Assembly: GCA_025361565.1 (NCBI GenBank) | Contig: JANYKN010000140.1 | Span: 124,001 to 188,000 of the forward strand | Direction: 5' to 3' | DNA from: Bacteroidota bacterium | GTDB lineage: Bacteria; Bacteroidota; Bacteroidia; Bacteroidales; NBLH01 | Length of the DNA: 64,000 bases | Shown here: positions 24,873-32,988 of the stretch, piece by piece | Numbering within the stretch: position 1 is the stretch's first letter | Layout: each line of letters begins with the position of its first letter | Translations under genes and position numbers: made by a program | The notes under the pieces: model-generated | Databases searched by the model: none | Told to the model about the DNA's origin: nothing | What the model saw: the letters and a program-made list of their open reading frames with translations, nothing else

Positions 24873-27800
24873 CTACTTTTTCCCCTCAACCCATTTCCTT
24901 GCATTCACAAATGCCTCAATCCAGGGAGTTACATCATCATTTCTTCTGTCTTTGGCATATTCTGCACAATGCCATGGAAAGATAGTTCGTTCCAGATGAG
25001 GCATCATGGCCAAATGGCGACCGTTATCCGAAACAATTCCTGCAATATCGTAATCCGATCCGTTAGGATTTCCCGGATAGGCAGAATGTGCATATTTCAT
25101 CACCACATGATATTCCTTTTCGGCTTTTGGCATGGTGAATTTGCCTTCGCCATGTGCAACCCAAATGCCTAAGCGAGAACCGGCCAATGATTTTAGCATC
25201 ACCGAGTTGTTTTCAGGAATTTCAACATTCAAAAAAATTGATTCAAACTTGCCAGAGGCGTTGTGTTCCATTTTTGGTTTCACATCGTGGTTTGGATTTA
25301 GTAATCCCAATTCAACCATTAGCTGACAACCGTTGCAAACGCCAAGGCTTAATGTATCTTCACGGGCATAGAAATTATCAAGAGCCTCTTTGGCTTTTTG
25401 GTTATATAAGAATGCTCCTGCCCAGCCTTTGGCAGAACCCAAAACATCCGAATTTGAAAATCCGCCAACAAAAACAATAAAATTAATGTCTTCAAGCGTT
25501 TCGCGGCCGGCAATCAAATCGGTCATGTGAACATCTTTAACATCAAAACCTGCAAGATGCATGGAATAAGCCATTTCCCTATCACCATTTACACCTTTTT
25601 CGCGAATTATAGCTGCCTTAATGCCCGTTTTAACTTTTCGGTTGCTGTTTAAACCATATTGGCTCAAACTACCTTTAAAACCTTTTGGGAATTGAAAGGA
25701 TATGATTTGGTTTTTGTAGTTTTTAAAACGTGATTCCGCCATTCCTGGATTGGTTTGTTGCTTATCCAACAAATAGGAAGTTTTATACCAAACATCACGT
25801 AAGTGGTTCACATTGAAGCTAAATGATTTATCTTGATGTTTCAATTCAATATTTCCTGAATCTGAAGTAGTCGCAATTTTCACAAAATTGACACCAGCTT
25901 TGGTCAGGAATTCTTGAACTTTACTCCTGTTTCCAACTTGAATTAGAATCCCAGGGTTTTCGCTAAACAGTAATTTAATGGTATCGTTCTCCTTGATTTC
26001 CGATAAATCAACATCCAACCCCACTTTTTGGCTTGCAAAACACATTTCGAGCAAAGTGGTAATCATACCACCAGCTGAAATATCATGGCCTGCAAGTATC
26101 AAGTCGTGTTTGATTAAATCCTGGATAAAGTTGAAGGTTCTGGCAAAATAAATTGAATCTTTAACCGTAGGCGTTTGCTTTCCCAATTGGTTCATGGTTT
26201 GGGCAAAACTGCTTCCGCCCAATTCAAAATTTACACCCGAAAAATCGATGTATAAAATCTCCGAACCTTCTATATTCTTTACAACTGGCGAAACAATTTG
26301 CCTGATGTTGTTCACTTCAGCCGCGGCTGAAATAATTACCGTTCCCGGTGCGTAAACCACGTCGCCATTGTATTTTTGGGTCATCGACAATGAATCTTTT
26401 CCTGTTGGGATATTGATTCCCAGCTCTATGGCAAATTTACTGGCAACTTCAACCGCTTTGTACAAACGGGCATCTTCACCTTTGTTTTTGCATGGCCACA
26501 TCCAATTGGCACTCAACGAAATACCTTTAATATCATCCGATAAAGGAGCCCAAATAATATTGGTCAATGCTTCGGCAATCGACAAAATTGAACCATTTTC
26601 GGGACTGATAAGCCCGCTCACAGGCGCATGGCCAATTGAAGTGGCAATTCCCAAATTGCTTTTATAATCCAATGCAGCCACACCCAGATTGTTCAATGGA
26701 AGCTGAATTTCACCAACAGTCTGCTGCCAGGCTACTTTACCCGAAACCGAGCGGTCCACTTTGTTGGTGAGCCAATCTTTGCAAGCAACCGATTCCAGTT
26801 GAAGTACATTTTCCAAATATTGCTCCAAATGGGCTATATTATATTGAATTTCAGAAAATTGCGAATCAATATTTTGGTCGGTCAAAACGGTTTTTGGTGG
26901 ATTTCCAAAAAAGTCAACCAAATCCAAATCGATTGGTTTTTCGTTGGTTAGCGGGTTTACAAAAGTAAAATTATGTTGGCCAGAAGCTTCGCCAACCACA
27001 TACATGGGTGCTCTTTCGCGTTCAGCAATGGTTTTTAGCAAAGCAATGTCTTTTTCTTTCAGCACTAGTCCCATGCGCTCTTGCGATTCGTTTCCTACAA
27101 TTTCTTTTGCCGAAAGCGTAGGATCGCCAACTGGCAATTTGGTGATATCGATGGTTCCTCCTGTTTGTTCCACCAATTCCGATAAGCAGTTCAAGTGTCC
27201 GCCAGCACCATGATCATGTATGGAAACTATTGGATTTATATCTAATTCTACCAAAGCACGGATTGCATTAGCCACACGTTTTTGCATTTCGGGGTTTGAA
27301 CGTTGAACTGCATTCAATTCAATATGGCTTTCAAATTCACCTGTATCAACCGATGAAACTGCACCACCGCCCATTCCAATACGATAATTATCGCCACCGA
27401 GCAATATCACTTTATCGCCAGGTTCGGGACTATCCTTCAAGCTGTCTTCGTGTTTGCCAAAGCCAACACCACCAGCCATCATAATCACTTTATCAAAGCC
27501 GTATTTTTTATCATTTTCATGATGTTCGAAAGTTAAAACAGAACCACAAATTAAAGGCTGCCCATATTTATTTCCAAAATCGCTAGCTCCGTTCGATGCT
27601 TTAATCAACAGTTCAATGGGTGTTTGATACAACCATTTTCTAGCCGGGGCCGCTTTTTCCCAGCTGCGGTTTTCTTCCAAACGGGAATAAGGTGTCATAT
27701 AAACAGCTGTCCCTGCCAAAGGCAAACTTCCCTTTCCGCCTGCAAGCCTGTCGCGGATTTCACCGCCAGAACCTGTTGCTGCACCGTTAAAAGGCTCAAC

Positions 27801-28559
27801 GGTTGTTGGAAAATTATGTGTTTCGGCCTTTAATGAAAGCACTGTTTTAATATCGGTAGTTTGAAAATAATCAGGTTTGTCTTGTGATATTGGTGCAAAT
27901 TGCTCAATCACTGGCCCTTCAACAAAAGCCACATTGTCTTTGTAAGCCGAAACTATTTTGTTTTTGTTGATGCTTGAAGTTTTCCTGATCAATGAAAAAA
28001 GCGATTCCTTTTTTTCTTTACCATCAATAACAAATAAACCATTGAAAATCTTGTGCCTGCAATGTTCACTGTTTACTTGTGAGAAACCAAAGACTTCGCT
28101 ATCAGTAAGTTTGCGGCCTAGTTTTTTGCTTAAATTTTCTAAATATGCTGCTTCATCTTCGCTAAGCGCAAGTCCTTCCTTTTTATTAAACTGCTGTATG
28201 TCATCAATATATACTATCGAATCTGGTTTTTTATTGATAGTAAAAACTGTCTGATCCAGATTTTTATACTTTGCCTGCAACATGGGATCAAATTTGGCCC
28301 CATGGTTTTTCTCATCATAAAACTCTTCAATTCTGCTAATTCCTTCAATACTCATGTTTTGGGTAATTTCAACCGCATTGGTACTCCAGGGAGTAATCAT
28401 TTCTTTTCGCGGGCCAACAAAATTGCCTTCAAGTGTTTCGGTCAGTATAATTTCTCCATCAAAAAGCCACGAAAGTTTGGATATAACTCCTTGGTTTGGA
28501 CTGTTTTTAATGGCAACAGCATAAATTTTGCCCTGTTTATTTTTTGAAAAAATTATCAT
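24873..28559 (-). CDS. purL: Phosphoribosylformylglycinamidine synthase (FGAM synthase, single-chain)
   Basis: The 1228-residue purine biosynthesis enzyme makes FGAM from FGAR, glutamine and ATP. It is the large proteobacterial-type single chain. The N-terminal PurS-like region and linker contain SQVNSEHCRHKIFNG (conserved His), the synthetase core contains LKAETHNFPTTVEPFNGAAT, GGEIRDRLAGGKGSLPLAGT, ISIHDHGAGGHLN-type SIHDHGAGGHLNCLSELVEQ and NIPTGKDSLSMTQK, and the C-terminal class I glutaminase domain has nucleophile Cys1075 in LGVCNGCQLMVELG and the His in WVAHGEGKF. Slightly shorter than E. coli PurL (1295). The start at 28559 lies 32 bp below a matching promoter box. Certain assignment. 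Confidence 0.99.
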   Translation of the reverse strand: MIIFSKNKQGKIYAVAIKNSPNQGVISKLSWLFDGEIILTETLEGNFVGPRKEMITPWSTNAVEITQNMSIEGISRIEEFYDEKNHGAKFDPMLQAKYKNLDQTVFTINKKPDSIVYIDDIQQFNKKEGLALSEDEAAYLENLSKKLGRKLTDSEVFGFSQVNSEHCRHKIFNGLFVIDGKEKKESLFSLIRKTSSINKNKIVSAYKDNVAFVEGPVIEQFAPISQDKPDYFQTTDIKTVLSLKAETHNFPTTVEPFNGAATGSGGEIRDRLAGGKGSLPLAGTAVYMTPYSRLEENRSWEKAAPARKWLYQTPIELLIKASNGASDFGNKYGQPLICGSVLTFEHHENDKKYGFDKVIMMAGGVGFGKHEDSLKDSPEPGDKVILLGGDNYRIGMGGGAVSSVDTGEFESHIELNAVQRSNPEMQKRVANAIRALVELDINPIVSIHDHGAGGHLNCLSELVEQTGGTIDITKLPVGDPTLSAKEIVGNESQERMGLVLKEKDIALLKTIAERERAPMYVVGEASGQHNFTFVNPLTNEKPIDLDLVDFFGNPPKTVLTDQNIDSQFSEIQYNIAHLEQYLENVLQLESVACKDWLTNKVDRSVSGKVAWQQTVGEIQLPLNNLGVAALDYKSNLGIATSIGHAPVSGLISPENGSILSIAEALTNIIWAPLSDDIKGISLSANWMWPCKNKGEDARLYKAVEVASKFAIELGINIPTGKDSLSMTQKYNGDVVYAPGTVIISAAAEVNNIRQIVSPVVKNIEGSEILYIDFSGVNFELGGSSFAQTMNQLGKQTPTVKDSIYFARTFNFIQDLIKHDLILAGHDISAGGMITTLLEMCFASQKVGLDVDLSEIKENDTIKLLFSENPGILIQVGNRSKVQEFLTKAGVNFVKIATTSDSGNIELKHQDKSFSFNVNHLRDVWYKTSYLLDKQQTNPGMAESRFKNYKNQIISFQFPKGFKGSLSQYGLNSNRKVKTGIKAAIIREKGVNGDREMAYSMHLAGFDVKDVHMTDLIAGRETLEDINFIVFVGGFSNSDVLGSAKGWAGAFLYNQKAKEALDNFYAREDTLSLGVCNGCQLMVELGLLNPNHDVKPKMEHNASGKFESIFLNVEIPENNSVMLKSLAGSRLGIWVAHGEGKFTMPKAEKEYHVVMKYAHSAYPGNPNGSDYDIAGIVSDNGRHLAMMPHLERTIFPWHCAEYAKDRRNDDVTPWIEAFVNARKWVEGKK

Positions 28560-28590
28560 TGTACCAGCTTTTTTAGTTTACAATTGACTG

Positions 28591-28598
28591 CAAAATTA
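28591..28598 (-). promoter_or_regulatory. Candidate -7 box of purL
   Basis: The minus strand reads TAATTTTG, an exact TAnnTTTG match, 32 bp upstream of the purL start. Confidence 0.55.
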
Positions 28599-28735
28599 TA
28601 AAAAATATATCCTGTGATAGAAAATAATATGGATCTTTAATAAACATCAGAGTTTTATTTCTGTCTTTGATTTAATACAATGCAGCAAAAATTAATTTCC
28701 ATCGTCATTATCTTAAATCATTAAAAAATTAAGCC

Positions 28736-29794
28736 ATGAACAAAATTGTAATTATTCTAACCCTTACGCTTGCTATTCTATTATCGAATTGTCAAGCATC
28801 TGCACAAAAGGAATTTAAGAAATCTTATAGTGCCAAGGAAACTTTCAGTATTTCAACAGTCAGCGGAAATTGTTCCATCAAAAAGTCAGATGACAATCAA
28901 ATTAATGTACAGTTAAAATACACTTATCCTGAAGACTGTTTTAAATACAAAATAGACGAATCATCCGATAAATTGGAAATTAAGGAAGACTTTGATGGCA
29001 GATGTACTGGAGAATCAACCTGGATTATTTCAGTTCCGGAAAATACCAAAGTTGAATTCAATTCTGCCTCCGGTGATTTTATTATTGGTGGAATTTCAAA
29101 AGATGTAAGCGGTAACACAGCTTCAGGCAATCTGAAATTGGACGAAATAACAGGTGAAATTAATTTGAATTCAGCAAGTGGAGATGTAATTTTGTCGAAA
29201 ATTAAGGGGACAATTAAATTGAACACCGCTAGTGGCAATGTTCTTTTGGAATCACCTGCAGCAAATTCAAAAATAACAACAGCTTCGGGCGATGTAATTG
29301 TCAAAAATAGTTCAGAAGAAATTACGATTTCTGTAGCAAGCGGAAATGTGAAAATTGAATCATCCAAATCAAAAATCAATGTCAATTCTGCTTCAGGCGA
29401 TATAAATCTATCAGCAATTGTAGGAAGTTTAGATCTAAATACTGCAAGTGGAAATATTCAAGCATCAGATATTGAAATTACAGATATTTCAAGCATCAAT
29501 GCTGCTTCTGGCGATGTAATGGTAAAATTAGCCAAAAGCCCTGAATATGATATGACGCTTTCAACTGCATCTGGGAATATTGGATTGGATTATAGTGGCA
29601 ACGAAATAAAAGGCTTTTTTGAATTTACTGCAAGGGTTGACAAAGGAAAGATTGTATCTCCAATAAAATTCGATAAGCAAGAGGTTGTTGAAATTGATGG
29701 AAAAAAATACGATAAAAAATCATTCACCAAAGGTAGTTCAAGTCCAAAAATTACGTTGAAAACTTCGAGTGGCACTGTCGAATTAAAAAAATAG
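28736..29794 (+). CDS. DUF4097-family beta-strand repeat lipoprotein
   Basis: The 352-residue protein has a signal peptide with a lipobox-like end (LAILLSNC, Cys19; a signal-peptidase-I site at ASAQ just after it is an alternative). The body is a right-handed beta-solenoid of ~20-residue repeats: VEFNSASGDFIIGGIS, NTASGNLKLDEITG, NSASGDVILSKIKG, NTASGNVLLESPA, TTASGDVIVKNSS and onward. Each repeat has the x-x-A-S-G-[ND]-[IV] turn of DUF4097. Such proteins are often near ECF sigma or PspC systems, but none is seen here. Function unknown; probably envelope-associated. Confidence 0.85.
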   Translation: MNKIVIILTLTLAILLSNCQASAQKEFKKSYSAKETFSISTVSGNCSIKKSDDNQINVQLKYTYPEDCFKYKIDESSDKLEIKEDFDGRCTGESTWIISVPENTKVEFNSASGDFIIGGISKDVSGNTASGNLKLDEITGEINLNSASGDVILSKIKGTIKLNTASGNVLLESPAANSKITTASGDVIVKNSSEEITISVASGNVKIESSKSKINVNSASGDINLSAIVGSLDLNTASGNIQASDIEITDISSINAASGDVMVKLAKSPEYDMTLSTASGNIGLDYSGNEIKGFFEFTARVDKGKIVSPIKFDKQEVVEIDGKKYDKKSFTKGSSSPKITLKTSSGTVELKK

Positions 29795-29840
29795 TTCGTT
29801 TTAAAACTTTGAAAGGCTGTAATAAACTTTAAATTGACCT

Positions 29841-29887
29841 TTGAGCAAGTTGAAATGTAGCAAAACTGTATATTTCAACTTGCTCAA
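29841..29887 (+). terminator. Long perfect hairpin, terminator or attenuator
   Basis: A 16-bp perfect stem TTGAGCAAGTTGAAAT / ATTTCAACTTGCTCAA with a 15-nt loop lies 46 bp after the DUF4097 stop. The following bases (TGTTCTAATTTA) lack a clean T-tract, so intrinsic termination is less certain than mRNA 3'-end protection. Confidence 0.6.
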
Positions 29888-30002
29888 TGTTCTAATTTAA
29901 TTATAGATGGTTCCTTCCTTAAAAATCATTTGGTACAGATCTGATCGTTTAATTAGTTTAAATCATTCTTTTGCAATAATAAATTTATTGCAAGTAATTG
30001 AA

Positions 30003-30395
30003 TCATCGAGTTATAGAAAGTTCATTTTTTTTCTTTTTATGACTGACTAAAAATAATATCCCTACAATGATGAATGGCACTGTAATCATAAGAATTACAA
30101 GTAAACTCATCAAAATAGAATTGTTCATATGATAATTTTTGATAAAAATAGGTGGACTCAATACAACACCAATAATGATGAAAATGATGCCACCCATGTA
30201 TTCCCATTTCCAAGCTACAACAAGTAATGCGATTAAAACAAATGATGGGATAAGATGCATCAAAAAATCTAAAATCTGTTGCCCGAAAGTTAGTCCTGGA
30301 GCAAATGCGTCCAAAGCAAACATACTTACAAATAGTATTGCAAGGATACACAGAATACGAGGTATCCAATGATATACTTCAATTGATTTTTTCAT
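30003..30395 (-). CDS. Small four-helix membrane protein
   Basis: The 130-residue protein has four hydrophobic segments: RILCILAILFVSMFALDAF, IPSFVLIALLVVAWKW, MGGIIFIIIGVVLSPPIFI and MSLLVILMITVPFIIVGILF, and a basic tail (HKKKKNELSITR). The loop APGLTFGQQILDFLMHLIP precedes the second helix. This layout recurs in Bacteroidota proteins of unknown function. Transcribed alone, convergent with DUF4097. No activity can be assigned. Confidence 0.65.
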   Translation of the reverse strand: MKKSIEVYHWIPRILCILAILFVSMFALDAFAPGLTFGQQILDFLMHLIPSFVLIALLVVAWKWEYMGGIIFIIIGVVLSPPIFIKNYHMNNSILMSLLVILMITVPFIIVGILFLVSHKKKKNELSITR

Positions 30396-30509
30396 AAAAA
30401 TGTCATTTAATCCTTATTTTGTATGATTTAAGTGAAAAATTTAGAATTGATTATCAATATCAACCAGTAAATGAATTTCTTTTGAATTATATGAAAGAAT
30501 AGAACCCAA

Positions 30510-31106
30510 TCATTTCCTTGCAAACATAAGCAAAGGCTCATAATTTTCCCTATCAGCACAAAAAAGTGCGTGCAGGTATTCTTTACGCTTGGTTTTGTTG
30601 CAATCAATTTTTTGACTTCCCCAGGTAAATGGTGGCTTTGCAAAACCATGTTCTACCAAAATATCGGCAATAAGGCGCGAATGCCTTCCATTGCCATTCG
30701 GGAAAGGGTGGATTTTTACAATGCGGTGTTTTAGTCGAATTGCAATTTCGTCGGGTGAGTAGGTGTTGTTGGCAATCCAATATCGGCAGTCGCTTAAAAG
30801 TTGGCCAAGCTCAATACCAATACGGTATTTATCCACTCCTATATTTTTGTTTGACTTTCTAAATTCGCCTGCCCAAGCCCAGGTTTGATCAAACATTTTT
30901 TCATGTAAGTGGCATACAAATCTCTCCGACAGTATTTTGCTGATTTTAAACCGCTTATGCATAGACCATTTAATGGCCTGTTCAATATTTTGTTGTTCAA
31001 ACTCGTCAAGTTCCTGCCTTGTGGTAATGGTCTTGACGAGCAGCCCCTCTTTCTCGTCTTCGTCTAAGGCTGTTTGCGATGCTGTGTATTCAAGTATTAA
31101 TCCCAT
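30510..31106 (-). CDS. Fic-domain protein, mobile mystery protein B type
   Basis: The 198-residue protein has the Fic signature HPFPNGNGRHSR (His133 to Arg144), preceded by the helices ALDEDEKEGLLVKTITTRQE and FDQTWAWAGEFRKSNKNIG that are typical of the mobile mystery B group. Fic enzymes usually transfer AMP from ATP to a protein hydroxyl. The canonical motif is H-x-F-x-[DE]-G-N-G-R-x-x-R; here the acidic Mg-binding position is Asn137, so activity may differ or be weak. It overlaps the upstream Xre-type gene by 10 bp (ATGGGATTAA inside its end). The two-gene set resembles a toxin-antitoxin pair often carried on mobile elements. Confidence 0.88.
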   Translation of the reverse strand: MGLILEYTASQTALDEDEKEGLLVKTITTRQELDEFEQQNIEQAIKWSMHKRFKISKILSERFVCHLHEKMFDQTWAWAGEFRKSNKNIGVDKYRIGIELGQLLSDCRYWIANNTYSPDEIAIRLKHRIVKIHPFPNGNGRHSRLIADILVEHGFAKPPFTWGSQKIDCNKTKRKEYLHALFCADRENYEPLLMFARK

Positions 31107-31561
31107 AGATATTTTGGCATTTCACTTTTTATTTCTCTAGCCCTGTCAAGTATAGCCTTTTTAAGCCGTTCGCTTGTATTTTTTTGATCTTCAAGAACCA
31201 TGGTGGTTGATGTTCTCATTACAATTTGTTCGGCAATTTCATAGGCTTTTTTTTCAATCATCATATCCAAAGTTCTATCTCTGGGTATAAAAGCGTATAT
31301 CAAGCGCATATCGAGCGCATTTCCAACTTCTTTTAATGTGTTTAGCGAAACTGAACCCACTTTTTCGCGCATTTCTATTTCTTTTACGCTTTGTGCGGTA
31401 ATTCCCATTTTGGCTCCCAACTGGCGCAAGGTCATTCTTAGAGCAGTTCTGACAGAATATACCCAACCTTCAGTTGGAATTATAAGACCTTCAATTGTGG
31501 AGAGATTTTCAAATTTGCGGTCGAGTTGTTCAATCAGTAATTTTCCTTTTAGATCTTTCAT
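31097..31561 (-). CDS. Xre-type HTH protein, mobile mystery protein A type
   Basis: The ATG at 31561 gives a 154-residue protein; the frame is open 14 codons further, but that part does not resemble the family. An N-terminal helix (KLLIEQLDRKFENLSTIEGL) precedes a Cro/CI-type helix-turn-helix (LRMTLRQLGAKMGITAQSVK, with EIEMREKVGSVSLNTLKEVG after it). A C-terminal helical part MIEKKAYEIAEQIVMRTSTT follows. It is the partner of the Fic gene just downstream, which overlaps its stop. The likely role is repressor/antidote of the pair. The family name reflects its appearance on mobile elements; no integrase is nearby. Confidence 0.85.
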   Translation of the reverse strand: MKDLKGKLLIEQLDRKFENLSTIEGLIIPTEGWVYSVRTALRMTLRQLGAKMGITAQSVKEIEMREKVGSVSLNTLKEVGNALDMRLIYAFIPRDRTLDMMIEKKAYEIAEQIVMRTSTTMVLEDQKNTSERLKKAILDRAREIKSEMPKYLWD

Positions 31562-31603
31562 ACGAATAATTTTAAAAGGTTCTAAGTCGTATGACCAATC
31601 CAA

Positions 31604-32138
31604 TTTCCGATCGAATTTGATAAGGGCTATAAATCATGCAATTAATAGCATTGATAAAGAAAAAGGGATTAGAAATTCAGCTTATAACCTTAAATTAATA
31701 ACACAAATATAATGCTAAAGCCTGAAATATACAAATATATTTTAAGGCTTCACCCTGAAATATTGTGATCTAAATTAAGGCTTTAGCTTGATAAAGCTAT
31801 TCGGATGAATTTCTTTTTAAAAATCACACTCAAATGTAAGAAATTTCCATGAAAAAATATGCTGACAAAAAACTGATATTTGTCATGTTGTTGATTTATT
31901 TGTCAAGTATACTGTTAAAATCATTATGTATATGATTGCAAATCAGCTGTAAAATAAAATGAATTATTTTTAAAATATTTAAATTATTTTTTTTAGACAG
32001 CGTAAGCCTTCATGATAATTGTTCAGTTATATTTAATTTTTTTGTAGACTATAGTAAGAAAGACGGCTTTTTTTATATAAATTCGTAATTCAAATTCAAT
32101 ATATCAGAATCTTAAAAAATAACTAATCAATTACTATT
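31604..32138. other. Long intergenic region with inverted repeat and two promoter-like boxes
   Basis: These 535 bp lie between the Xre gene and the GIDE-domain gene. A perfect 10-bp inverted repeat, GCTAAAGCCT (31714-31723) / AGGCTTTAGC (31777-31786), brackets a stretch where CCTGAAATAT occurs twice. Two CAAATATA boxes (31704-31711 and 31732-31739; TATATTTG on the minus strand) match TAnnTTTG and could drive the Xre-Fic pair. The rest is AT-rich with nothing recognised. Confidence 0.5.
31714..31786. repeat. GCTAAAGCCT inverted repeat
   Basis: Perfect 10-bp arms 53 bp apart. The core GGCTTTAGC also occurs several times in the hairpin element at 63181-63355, so it may be a decayed relative of that element. 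Confidence 0.45.
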
Positions 32139-32849
32139 ATGGGAGGCTTTATTGTAGTGTTCGTGATCCTGGCAGTAGCTGTTGCTATAGCAGTTTATTT
32201 CCTTTATATCAGTTATAACCGCTATAAAATTATTTCAAAAACTGAAACATCAAACATTTCGTGGTTACAAGAAGGTTTTAATGAAATTAAAGGAACAATA
32301 GTTTCGCTTGAAGAACAATTAACCAGCCCATTTAGCGAAAAACCATGTGTTTACTATCAATTTAAGGTGGAACAGAAGAAAAGTAGCGGAAAAAATTCAC
32401 ACTATGTATCGATAATCGACGATAAAAAATTCAAAAAATTTGGAGTTGACGATGGAACCGGAATTGCTATTATTGATTTGAACAATGCAGATATTCAAAT
32501 TAAAATTGATAAAAAAGACACATCTGGATTTTTTAATAATGCAGATGAAAATCAGGTAAGAGCTTTAAATAAGTACAGCCAAACCAGCAAAGGTTTTTTA
32601 TTTGAAAAAACCTTGAGGTATACAGAAAAATATCTTGAAGTTGGCGATGAGGTATATGTTTTAGGTGAAGTTACAGGCCGTGAACAATCAAAACCTGTTT
32701 TTAAAAATGGCAAATTCCCACTATTCGTCTCTGATAAATCTGAAAACGAATTGTTGAACCAATATAAAATTCGAATGATTGTTGCAATTTCTGTTATTGC
32801 TGTGGCTGTTGTTGCAGGGTATTTTATGGGCTCGGAGTTATTTCAATAA
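32139..32849 (+). CDS. GIDE-domain membrane protein
   Basis: The 236-residue protein has an N-terminal membrane helix (FIVVFVILAVAVAIAVYFLY), a soluble domain, and a second helix near the C terminus (MIVAISVIAVAVVAGYFMG). The central region has the GIDE (PF12483) pattern: GTIVSLEEQLTSPFSEKPCV with YYQFKVE, then FLFEKTLRYTEKYLEVGDEV and YVLGEVTG. In eukaryotes this domain is found in the MUL1/MAPL mitochondrial ubiquitin ligase; bacterial members lack the RING finger, and none is present here. Function in bacteria unknown, presumably an envelope protein. Preceded by a 290-bp AT-rich gap, with no operon partner. Confidence 0.7.
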   Translation: MGGFIVVFVILAVAVAIAVYFLYISYNRYKIISKTETSNISWLQEGFNEIKGTIVSLEEQLTSPFSEKPCVYYQFKVEQKKSSGKNSHYVSIIDDKKFKKFGVDDGTGIAIIDLNNADIQIKIDKKDTSGFFNNADENQVRALNKYSQTSKGFLFEKTLRYTEKYLEVGDEVYVLGEVTGREQSKPVFKNGKFPLFVSDKSENELLNQYKIRMIVAISVIAVAVVAGYFMGSELFQ

Positions 32850-32988
32850 AGAATATAATTTTTCATTCTTGTGTTTTAAGTTTTGGCCATATGTTTAGAT
32901 TTTGAAGGGTAAATTGTTATTTCAATATTTGAGTCATTTTACCTTTCAAATTAAAGCTAATCGTCAAAAAAGCAGTCTTTATATATTT

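Noticed and set aside
26368-26667. 99-codon plus-strand ORF opposite purL
   Set aside because: Shadow of the PurL synthetase domain; no start signal and no family features.
28560-28735. Purine riboswitch or other leader upstream of purL
   Set aside because: The gap is short and AT-rich with no recognisable aptamer; only a promoter box is supported.
29060-29590. Regular short repeats that look like a CRISPR or tandem array
   Set aside because: They are codon-level repeats of the ASGD/ASGN turn in a coding DUF4097 beta-solenoid, not identical repeats with spacers.
30510-31603. A complete integrative element around the mobile mystery genes
   Set aside because: No integrase, tRNA attachment site or flanking direct repeats were found; only the two-gene pair is supported.
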